From DAOUMU01 sp034409055 (GTDB lineage: Bacteria > Chloroflexota > Anaerolineae > 4572-78 > J111), in contig DAOUMU010000320.1 in assembly GCA_034409055.1 (NCBI GenBank), positions 1 to 13,755 on the forward strand: DNA of 13,755 nt, read 5' to 3'. Both the position numbers and the translations under genes were made by a program. The notes beneath the pieces were generated by a model. The model was given only the letters and a program-made list of their open reading frames with translations, was not told where the DNA came from and searched no databases. This document shows positions 1 to 6,349 of the stretch, piece after piece; the first letter of the stretch is position 1; every line of letters starts with the position of its first letter.

Positions 1-153
1 CCCTTCTCTGGGCAGTTTCCTCCAGAGAAACAGGAATCTTATGGCTGACTGGCATTTTGCCAAGCCCCATTAGGCTGAATTGTTAATGTGCTGCTCCGTC
101 AAAACGGTTGTTATGAAACACTCTGAACTACGTAACTATAGCAAGAAACTTTT

Positions 154-3039
154 ATGTCACACAATGATCAAACTACCTGGGATAACAAGCTTAAGCCCAT
201 TGAGCTTGCTATTGAAAATTTCTGGTCACAATACACTGACACTACCCCGATTAGATTGCACACGCCAAAGGCCCGGTTGCAGTTACGGTGTGAATTACAA
301 AAGGTGTCTACCTTCCCTAGCGCAGCTTCGCTGAGTCCGTTTGAAACCTTCCTCCTATATGCAGCCGGACTATTATATGAAGTTGGCTGGTCTGTACCAG
401 ATACCCCCAATCTTCCGTTGGCTGAACGCTATGCTCAAAGCGCCCGCATGATTGAAGAAAGCGTTACCCGAGCGGGGTGTGCAATAGAACTTGGCCTGTC
501 TCACCTTAATCGAACAACAGTTGAAACTTTAGCTCAGCTATGTACAGCAGTTGGCTGGTCCGATTTAACCCCATTGAATCTTGAACCGGAGCCAGTCGGG
601 TATCAGGAAAAGGCTCGTCTGCGCTATCTGGCGGCATTGTTGCAACTGGCAGATCATCTTTTTGTCCTGAACCGAGTTAAAGATCTCATTCTACCTAGTA
701 TTTTTGCTTTCAAACCTGAGGATTGGGTAGATGCTCGCCTGGCTCTTTCGTTAGTTATAACCCTCATTGAGCTTAACGAAAATGGATTAACCGTTCATCT
801 TAACATTAATCCACAAGACCAGCCGTTAACTTCCAAAATAGTTGCTTTATTTGAAGAGCCCATTCGAAGATGGCTGGCTGCCAATTTGAATTGGCTCAGC
901 CAGAATTATCAATATTCTTTCATCCTAAAAGAACCGAAGCTTCGAGAGAGTTCGTTTCAACAACCTCTTGAAAGAAAATGCAAGGCGCTGATTGGTTTCC
1001 TGGAAGAATTCGAACCATTCGGTATTGTGATTGATTATCCAAAACTTATTGAACCGGGTGAAAAGCCTGAAGAGGAAACCACAGTCTCTGCCATCCTGGA
1101 AAGTATCAAGGTAGGCGATCTTTTAAATGACCAATATGTGATAAAGGAAATTGTTGGCAAGACAGATCACAGCCGGGTGGTTAAAGCGTGGGACGAAAAC
1201 TTGAATCGGATGGTAGCTATAAAATTCTTATTAACTCAAAAACTGGATAATAGCGCTATCCAACAACTTAATAAACACTTGTTGCGTGAGGCGCAGATTT
1301 TGGCCCAATTTAAGCATCCAAACATAGGCCAGGTGTATCACATTATCAAGGAACCATTATTGGGCGTGGTGATGGAGTGGGTCGAAGGAGAATCATTCCA
1401 AAAAGCCTTAGATGAGAATAAGCAGTTCCCAGTGCCCGAAATAATTAACATTGGTATCGAAATGGCCGAAGCACTAAGTTACGCCCATAGACAATCTGTC
1501 ATTCACCGAGATATCAAACCCGGCAATATTATCCTGACAACCAACGGCGAACCAACATCAATGCTCATAGACTTCGATATTGCCAGCGCCAGGAACTGTG
1601 AGACAATTAGTATGCTTGAGGATGGCTCACGAGGGTATGTCGGCACCAGAGCTTACAGCGCACCTGAACAGCTACGCAGAGAAGAAGTCGGTCCCCCTGC
1701 CGATATGTTTGCCCTGGGCGTAGTAATGTATGAGTTGCTAACGCATCGACCACCCTATGTGTGGGGCAATGACCCTTCACTCTATGAAGGAGGACATTTT
1801 CCAAAACCAGAGCCAGCCAACAATATACCCGAGCCACTCTATAACCTCCTATGTGCGTTACTTCACGAGCAACCCGACCGACGTCCAACGGCTGTGGAAT
1901 TACGAGACAAATTACGCACTTTATCGACTGAGGCGTCCTCCCAATCCGATCGATCCCCAAGTAAGGCTGAAAGAACGGAACAATATGTTGACTTTGAGCT
2001 ACACATTGATCCAATCGGTCGGACCATAGCGAGGTCGAAAGAAGGTGGTGAATCCCCTCCTGCTACTATTTCTACTGTTATACCAAACCAGCTTCGCTTA
2101 TTTATAGGTATCGTAAAGGAAAAACCGAAAATTGATGAAGATCTGCTGAAGGATTTTGGTAAGGTCCTTTACGAATTGCTTTTCCCCGGTCCAATTCACA
2201 CCCATTTGCAAGAAACCGAAGCCGCAATCAGGTCCGCCAATACTAAGCTACGCATTCGACTTAGGATTGAAGCAAATACCTTGGCTAGCCTGCCTCTGGA
2301 ATTCATCTATCGGGAGTTAAGAGGACACTTTTTAGCCCAAAATCCTGGAACAGTGCTTTCTCGTTACTTTGATTTACCGCTTCCCGCAGGTCGTGTTAGG
2401 AGAAGAAAAAATTTCCTGCGTCTCTTGATTATCATTTCTAATCCCTCCGATCAAGTGCCACTCAATTCCGACGAGTGGGAAAATATCATCACACGGGCCC
2501 TAGCTAGCCCAATTCAGAAAGGGCAAATTACTACGCATACCATAAAGCGCGCAACCCTCAAAGAAATTCGAAACGCGCTCCTACAACAAAAGCCCGATAT
2601 AGTACAATTCATTGGTTATAGTATTTATCAAAATGGTAAAAACTGTTTGGCCTTAGTTGATGATGAAACGGGCCGAACTTGGGCAGTTGATGAAAGGACG
2701 TTTGCGGATATTTTCCTGGGCAATGACGATTACTTAGGCCTGGTGAGCCTAGTCACCTGCGAGAGTACAAAAGACGACTCGCCACAGGATTTTATCGGTA
2801 TCGCTCCTAAAATCGTACAGAGGGGTGTACCGGCTGTCGTAGCTATGCAGTATGAAATTTCAGTCAAAACGGCCGAAATTTTTCTAGAGAACTTTTATTC
2901 ATCTATAGCCGCCCGCAAACCTGTCGACTGGGCGGTACAATGGGCACGCAATGCTATTTCAATTAAAAGAGGCTTAGACAATCGTGACTTTGCCACCCCA
3001 GTTCTTTATATGCGGGCTGAGGATGGGGAGATATTTTGA
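154..3039 (+). CDS. HD-like / Ser-Thr protein kinase / pseudo-CHAT fusion protein
   Basis: A 961-aa protein with three regions. Residues ~60-260 look like a degenerate HD-type domain: YEVGW (75-79) sits where LLHDIGH is expected, and AALLQLADHL (160-169) matches the last HD helix. Residues ~328-590 are a Hanks-type kinase with VAIK (K357), E379 in LREAQIL, HRDIKPGN (451-458), DFD (473-475) and APE (503-505). The glycine loop (IVGKTDHSRV) is poorly conserved, but the catalytic Lys, Glu and both Asp are present, so kinase activity is plausible. Residues ~608-961 are a CHAT (caspase-like) domain. It keeps the nucleophile-like Cys in TCES (C869) but has Y822 in GYS where the paralogue downstream has GHG, so it is probably not a protease. 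The ATG at 154 is the only start after an in-frame TAG at 139; its ribosome binding site is weak. The stop lies 26 nt before the preferred start of the TIR-CHAT gene, indicating an operon. Likely role (inferred): stress or infection-sensing kinase partnered with the active CHAT protein. Confidence 0.9.
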   Translation: MSHNDQTTWDNKLKPIELAIENFWSQYTDTTPIRLHTPKARLQLRCELQKVSTFPSAASLSPFETFLLYAAGLLYEVGWSVPDTPNLPLAERYAQSARMIEESVTRAGCAIELGLSHLNRTTVETLAQLCTAVGWSDLTPLNLEPEPVGYQEKARLRYLAALLQLADHLFVLNRVKDLILPSIFAFKPEDWVDARLALSLVITLIELNENGLTVHLNINPQDQPLTSKIVALFEEPIRRWLAANLNWLSQNYQYSFILKEPKLRESSFQQPLERKCKALIGFLEEFEPFGIVIDYPKLIEPGEKPEEETTVSAILESIKVGDLLNDQYVIKEIVGKTDHSRVVKAWDENLNRMVAIKFLLTQKLDNSAIQQLNKHLLREAQILAQFKHPNIGQVYHIIKEPLLGVVMEWVEGESFQKALDENKQFPVPEIINIGIEMAEALSYAHRQSVIHRDIKPGNIILTTNGEPTSMLIDFDIASARNCETISMLEDGSRGYVGTRAYSAPEQLRREEVGPPADMFALGVVMYELLTHRPPYVWGNDPSLYEGGHFPKPEPANNIPEPLYNLLCALLHEQPDRRPTAVELRDKLRTLSTEASSQSDRSPSKAERTEQYVDFELHIDPIGRTIARSKEGGESPPATISTVIPNQLRLFIGIVKEKPKIDEDLLKDFGKVLYELLFPGPIHTHLQETEAAIRSANTKLRIRLRIEANTLASLPLEFIYRELRGHFLAQNPGTVLSRYFDLPLPAGRVRRRKNFLRLLIIISNPSDQVPLNSDEWENIITRALASPIQKGQITTHTIKRATLKEIRNALLQQKPDIVQFIGYSIYQNGKNCLALVDDETGRTWAVDERTFADIFLGNDDYLGLVSLVTCESTKDDSPQDFIGIAPKIVQRGVPAVVAMQYEISVKTAEIFLENFYSSIAARKPVDWAVQWARNAISIKRGLDNRDFATPVLYMRAEDGEIF

Positions 3040-3065
3040 TGCTATTAGTTACAAAAGGGATACAA

Positions 3066-4685
3066 ATGACTCAACCTGTTGTTTTTATCGGTTATGATGG
3101 CAAAGATGAAAAAGAGAAAGACCAGTTATTATCTCATCTAAACCTTTTGCATAAAGCTGGTTTAGTTGATGTTTGGAGCGAGGATCGGATTGGCCCGGGC
3201 TCTGATTGGCAAGCAGAAATCAACCGGGCTATCACTCAAGCCAGGGTAGCTATTTTACTGATTAGCGCTAATTTTTTAAGTTCAGACTTCATCTTAAGCA
3301 AAATCGTTCCCCAACTTCTTAAACAACGCCAACAGGGAAAGTTAATCGTTTTTCCAGTGATTGCCAAGCCTTGCGCTTGGTCAGTATTTGAATGGTTAAC
3401 CAAGATGAGCGTCCGACCTAGAACTCACAAGCCTGTTTGGAGTGATGCTGGCAGTCATGCTGATAAAGAGTTGGCCGCTATTGCCGAAGAAGTCGCGGAT
3501 ATTGTAAAAGGAGAAGAGGTGGATCTAGTCCCCCCCACTGGCACTGCGAAACCTAGCAACGTCCAAGAAAATTCCCAAGGAGACCGCAAAATTACCAATC
3601 AAGTTGGAGGAATTTTCACAATGACAGAGCAAGAACAGTACGTTGATTTTGAACTATACATTGCTCCCAACGGATATACCACAGCGCAATCCAATCAGGG
3701 TCAAGTGACCGCCACCATTGCGACCGATATACCGGATAGTATTCGGTCATCTGTGAACTCAATTGAAAATGATGAAACTGACCAAGAATTATTGAAGCGG
3801 TTTGGGAAAGAGCTTTACGACTGGCTCTTTCCCAGTCCAATTCACGCCCACTTTCAACAGACTGAAGCCGTAGCCCGGTCGGCCAATGCCAAGCTGCGGT
3901 TGCGTCTTAGAATTGAGGCGGATTCCTTGGCCAGCTTGCCTCTGGAGTTTGCGTATCGGGCTTCAGGAGATTACTTCCTGGCTCAGAACCCCAGCACTGT
4001 GTTTTCACGTTACTTGAATCTGCCCTTGCCTCCAAACCGTGTCAGGCGGAGAGAAGGACCACTGCATCTCTTAACCATCATCGCTAATCCCTCTGATCAA
4101 ACTCCACTCAACCCTGACGAATGGAAAAATATCATCAAGCAGGCTCTGGCTGTCCCCATTGAAAGTGAGCAAATTAAGATGCAAACTGTAAAACGAGCTA
4201 CCTTCAAAGAGATTCGCAATGCACTACTTCAACAAAAGCCCGACATTATTCAATTTGTTGGTCACGGCATTTATCGTGAAGGCAAGGGCTATTTAGCCCT
4301 TGTCGAGGACAAAACCGACGAAACCTGGCTCGTTGACGATGAGCGCTTTGCCAATATTTTATTGGGGTTTGATGATCACCTGGGGTTGGTCAGTCTAGCC
4401 ACTTGCGAGAGCGCCAAGAGCGACTCGCCTCAAGGCTTTCTGGGTATTGCTCCTAAAATCGTGCAAAGGGGCGTACCGGCTGTCGTGGCCATGCAGTATG
4501 CGGTGCTCGTCAAGACGGCTGAGAGTTTTTTGGAGAACTTTTATACGTCTATTTCTGCCCGCAAACCTGTCGATTGGGCTGTACAGTGGGCACGTAATGC
4601 TATTTCTATTGAAATGGGTACAGATAATCGCGAATTTGCTACGCCCGTTCTTTACATGCGGGCTGAGGATGGGGAGATATTCTGA
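3066..4685 (+). CDS. TIR-CHAT protein, putative caspase-like protease
   Basis: A 539-aa protein starting at the ATG at 3066, which follows AAAAGGGA with a 5-nt gap. Upstream TTG (3036) and ATG (3039) codons overlap the preceding stop and are less likely starts. Residues 1-150 form a TIR_2-type domain: VFIGYDGKDE near the N-terminus, DVWSEDRIGPGSDW (35-48), EI..AI..A (51-59), LLISANFLSSDFI (64-76). The position usually occupied by Glu in SDFIxxxELP is Ile here (I80), so NADase activity is doubtful. Residues ~150-188 are a polar linker. Residues ~190-539 are a CHAT domain with H400 in VGHG and C447 in ATCES, the expected His-Cys dyad, so it is likely an active cysteine protease. By eye the CHAT part is about two-thirds identical to that of the upstream kinase gene. 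Known CHAT proteases act in bacterial defence and regulated cell death; substrate and trigger here are unknown. An internal ribosome binding site may also give a free CHAT product. Confidence 0.9.
   Translation: MTQPVVFIGYDGKDEKEKDQLLSHLNLLHKAGLVDVWSEDRIGPGSDWQAEINRAITQARVAILLISANFLSSDFILSKIVPQLLKQRQQGKLIVFPVIAKPCAWSVFEWLTKMSVRPRTHKPVWSDAGSHADKELAAIAEEVADIVKGEEVDLVPPTGTAKPSNVQENSQGDRKITNQVGGIFTMTEQEQYVDFELYIAPNGYTTAQSNQGQVTATIATDIPDSIRSSVNSIENDETDQELLKRFGKELYDWLFPSPIHAHFQQTEAVARSANAKLRLRLRIEADSLASLPLEFAYRASGDYFLAQNPSTVFSRYLNLPLPPNRVRRREGPLHLLTIIANPSDQTPLNPDEWKNIIKQALAVPIESEQIKMQTVKRATFKEIRNALLQQKPDIIQFVGHGIYREGKGYLALVEDKTDETWLVDDERFANILLGFDDHLGLVSLATCESAKSDSPQGFLGIAPKIVQRGVPAVVAMQYAVLVKTAESFLENFYTSISARKPVDWAVQWARNAISIEMGTDNREFATPVLYMRAEDGEIF
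3606..3623 (+). promoter_or_regulatory. Candidate internal ribosome binding site and ATG for a free CHAT domain
   Basis: Inside the TIR-CHAT gene, GGAGG (3606-3610) is followed after 10 nt by an in-frame ATG (3621, residue M186), exactly where the linker ends and the CHAT domain begins. Initiation here would give a 354-aa CHAT-only protein. It could be a working second start or a relic of a once separate CHAT gene fused to TIR. The spacing is slightly long, so efficiency is uncertain. Confidence 0.4.
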
Positions 4686-4761
4686 TATACAGTTCACTCA
4701 CTTTCCCAATGGCAACCACCTTGTCAACTGTCAAAAATGCCGCCCAATGCAAAAGCAAATT

Positions 4762-4784
4762 AACGAATGAACAAAAAATTCGTT
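4762..4784. terminator. Weak hairpin after the TIR-CHAT gene
   Basis: AACGAAT (4762-4768) pairs with ATTCGTT (4778-4784) across a 9-nt A-rich loop, 77 nt past the stop of the TIR-CHAT gene. It is followed by CCTTTCCCC on this strand, and by a modest T-rich stretch on the other. It could be a weak bidirectional terminator between the convergent genes on either side, but it lacks a proper GC stem and U-tract. Confidence 0.25.
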
Positions 4785-4815
4785 CCTTTCCCCATTCGCT
4801 GTAGTACTTGAGAGG

Positions 4816-4858
4816 CAATTCAATCAAACTTTCTGAGAAAGCCTTGTCTATTGAATTG
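4816..4858. repeat. Nested inverted repeat between convergent genes
   Basis: CAATTCAAT (4816-4824) is the exact reverse complement of ATTGAATTG (4850-4858). Inside it lies a second small stem, CTTTC (4829-4833) with GAAAG (4837-4841). Together they make a two-step hairpin in the 214-bp gap between the convergent TIR-CHAT gene and the minus-strand hypothetical gene. Function unknown; transcription termination or mRNA 3'-end protection are possible. Confidence 0.4.
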
Positions 4859-4899
4859 TGTCAATCACCCAACAGTGCTTCCAAGTAGTTATTGACCAA

Positions 4900-5373
4900 T
4901 CAAGCACTCGCTTCAAAAAAGGCATAAGTACGCCGGAAGGAAGCATAAGCCGGCCGCTTCGTGGGCATCACCTCGGCCTGGTAGATGACCTGTTCAAGTT
5001 CTTCAATCCGTTCTAACAGTTCACCGGGCAGAGCTGGCACCGTCAGATCAGCGTAGGTGGGGCGTTTCTGGGGAAAGGTAATCGCCTCGGCTGGTAGATG
5101 AGGTAGGATAGCCAGGGCTACCAGCGCGTGATGATAAACGACGAGTTGTGGACCGACCGTTTCGACGTGGCTACCTGGGGCAAAGGCCAAGTTCATAGTT
5201 TGCAGCCAGTCCCAGTCGAGTAGAGTGCGTCGAACCAGCGCCCTTAGTTCAGCCAAACTAAGCTGGGGAGACATGCGCTGGCTCAAAATGAACCCCTCGC
5301 GCACCTCTCCCAGGTGTGGTATCCTCTCCAAAAGTAAGGGCGAGGCAAGTCGGATTGGTAGTGATCGAAGCAA
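4900..5373 (-). CDS. Hypothetical protein, 5' end overlapped by a repeat element
   Basis: Minus-strand reading frame of up to 157 codons ending at a TGA at 4900-4902. I do not recognise a family. The body (LSLAELRALVRRTLLDWDW, then a hydrophobic helix VVYHHALVALAIL) looks like real protein sequence. The C-terminal third holds two related motifs, AEAITFPQKRPTYAD and AEVMPTKRPAYAS, i.e. an internal KRPxYA repeat visible also as a DNA direct repeat near 4966-4990 and 5079-5102. The longest frame begins at a TTG (5373) inside a dispersed inverted repeat (5338-5401), and no start has a well-placed ribosome binding site. The true N-terminus has therefore probably been replaced or cut off by the repeat, and the gene may be a fragment. 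It is convergent to the TIR-CHAT operon. Confidence 0.45.
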   Translation of the reverse strand: MLRSLPIRLASPLLLERIPHLGEVREGFILSQRMSPQLSLAELRALVRRTLLDWDWLQTMNLAFAPGSHVETVGPQLVVYHHALVALAILPHLPAEAITFPQKRPTYADLTVPALPGELLERIEELEQVIYQAEVMPTKRPAYASFRRTYAFFEASA

Positions 5374-5401
5374 ACAAGCTATGCTCCGACTTGCCTCGCC
5401 C
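5338..5401. repeat. Inverted repeat with 17-bp perfect arms
   Basis: GGGCGAGGCAAGTCGGA (5338-5354) is the perfect reverse complement of the 17 bases at 5385-5401, with a 30-nt loop between. The outer ends (AGTAAGGGCGAGG / CCTCGCCCCTACGT) continue imperfectly. It looks like a mobile or dispersed GTAGGGGCGAGG-type palindromic element of the kind scattered through some Chloroflexota and cyanobacterial genomes (recalled, not checked). It occupies the 5' end of the minus-strand hypothetical gene. Confidence 0.7.
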
Positions 5402-5442
5402 CTACGTCACCAACAAATTTAAAGAGGATACGTAAAAATCAC

Positions 5443-5470
5443 TTCACGCAACACGCAACACGTCTCACCC
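5443..5470. repeat. Four degenerate 7-bp tandem repeats
   Basis: TTCACGC, AACACGC, AACACGT and CTCACCC lie head to tail with strict 7-base period at 5443-5470, just upstream of the TATAAT box of the PH-like gene. A second heptamer-type locus is found inside the MalT-like gene (11306-11375) with a different consensus, so this repeat style recurs in the genome. Confidence 0.55.
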
Positions 5471-5473
5471 GCC

Positions 5474-5479
5474 TATAAT
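5474..5479 (+). promoter_or_regulatory. Possible -10 box of the PH-like gene
   Basis: A perfect TATAAT lies 50 nt before the preferred GTG start of the membrane PH-like gene. No convincing -35 hexamer is found 16-18 nt upstream, where the heptamer repeats sit, so any promoter here would be -10 dominated or activator dependent. Confidence 0.3.
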
Positions 5480-5529
5480 TCTCGCGGATGACGTAAACCT
5501 CGTCAGATAACACTTTGAGGGAAAGCCAA

Positions 5530-6006
5530 GTGGAAGCAAACGATCTCACATCTCCTGTCCTGCTCACCGGCCTGATCCTGGCGGTGACCTTATTATCACT
5601 TCTCATCATTTTTAGCTTGGTCATCTGGTGGTTACGCCGGAAAAAGGCAACCATTACCCGCGAATGGGAGCGAGAGGGCGTGGTCTTTCTACTGGGACCG
5701 GCCGGTATCAATTTCTCGGGAATTGAATCAAAAGGGATGGGGCAAATTCGAGGCAACGGTTTTATGGCCTTGACCCAACATGATTTGCGGATCACTCGGG
5801 CCGTGCCTGCGGCCGAATGGCGTATCCCCCACAATCAAATCAAACAGGTCTCCCTTGAATCCTCCTTTTTAGGCAAGCGCCGGGGAATGATGAAAGTCTT
5901 AGTGGTCACCTTTGAACAAGCCGGGCAATCAGACCGCGTTGGCGTTTATGTGCGTGATAGTAACGCCTGGGTTGAGGCGATTGTCAAGGCAGCCGGGTTA
6001 GGCTAA
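5530..6006 (+). CDS. Single-pass membrane protein with PH-like domain
   Basis: The preferred start is the GTG at 5530, which follows GAGGGAA (5517-5523) with a 6-nt gap, giving 158 aa; a TTG at 5515 would add five residues but overlaps this ribosome binding site. Residues ~9-35 are one strongly hydrophobic helix followed by RRKK, predicting a cytoplasmic C-terminus. Residues ~45-155 have the pattern of a bacterial PH/GRAM-like fold: a GNGFMALTQHDLRITR strand pair, then WRIPHNQIKQVSLESSF, a basic GKRRG turn, KVLVVTF, and a final helix beginning AWVEAIV. Such proteins usually bind membranes or partner proteins; no catalytic motif is seen. It stands alone, between a repeat-rich stretch and the broken small frame before the STAND gene, so no partner can be named. 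Confidence 0.8.
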   Translation: MEANDLTSPVLLTGLILAVTLLSLLIIFSLVIWWLRRKKATITREWEREGVVFLLGPAGINFSGIESKGMGQIRGNGFMALTQHDLRITRAVPAAEWRIPHNQIKQVSLESSFLGKRRGMMKVLVVTFEQAGQSDRVGVYVRDSNAWVEAIVKAAGLG

Positions 6007-6116
6007 TAGATGTCCCATTTTATAGGATGCTCTTGTTTGAGGGCCGGGTTGCGGGCAATGATGAACTTGTCCTGTTCCCGATAGGTCCATTTGCGCGGTT
6101 TTTGATTGAACGTATG
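6003..6116 (-). pseudogene. Possible minus-strand gene remnant (37 codons, no start)
   Basis: Between stops on the minus strand lies a 37-codon open stretch rich in basic and aromatic residues (QKPRKWTYREQDKFI, then ARNPALKQEHPIKWDIY) whose TAG stop overlaps the stop of the PH-like gene. It has no ATG, GTG or TTG at its head. The composition looks protein-like, but the length is short and I recognise no family; it may be chance. Confidence 0.2.
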
Positions 6117-6155
6117 CTATACCAAAAAATCATGAAACTTGCCAGATAGAGTTTT

Positions 6156-6328
6156 ATGAAATTCGAGTTGGGGGCCACCTGGGAACCTGTTGGTCGCCCT
6201 ATTCGAGGGGATGACCATCCGCCGTACCTCCTGACTGGAATTGGTTTGCTTTGCTAATCAACGTGGAGTACAATCTGACTGTCTACCTGCGCAGCAGTGA
6301 CGACGAGGGGCGATTGTTCGTTGAGTAG
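6156..6328 (+). pseudogene. Small ORF broken by a 5-bp tandem duplication
   Basis: An ATG at 6156 opens a frame (MKFELGATWEPVGRPIRGDD...) that stops at TAA 6255-6257. Just before the stop the sequence reads TTTGCTTTGCT, a tandem 5-bp duplication. Removing one copy restores one continuous 55-codon frame that runs on as LLINVEYNLTVYLRSSDDEG to TAG at 6326-6328, 21 nt before the ATG of the SIR2/STAND gene. Both halves look like genuine protein. I recognise no family. Upstream, a TAG at 6147 bounds the frame, and the ribosome binding site (AGATAGAG) is weak. It is best read as a recently inactivated small gene of the STAND operon, although a sequencing or assembly error, or programmed frameshifting, could give the same picture. 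Confidence 0.5.
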
Positions 6329-6349
6329 CACCGATTGAGGAAGTAGTTT

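Noticed and set aside
4..29. 8-bp hairpin (TTCTCTGG / CCAGAGAA) at the left edge
   Set aside because: Short, no T-run, and its upstream context is outside the window, so it cannot be called a terminator.
80..334. 84-codon plus-strand frame overlapping the start of the kinase gene
   Set aside because: Out of frame with the 961-aa protein and overlaps its N-terminal domain; no protein-like features.
3036..3065. Earlier TTG/ATG starts for the TIR-CHAT gene
   Set aside because: The ATG at 3066 has the better-spaced AAAAGGGA site and begins directly before the TIR strand (TQPVVFIGY). The extra ten residues add nothing recognisable.
5338..5470. Possible CRISPR-like repeats
   Set aside because: The inverted repeat is single and the heptamers are contiguous with no spacers, so this is not a CRISPR array.
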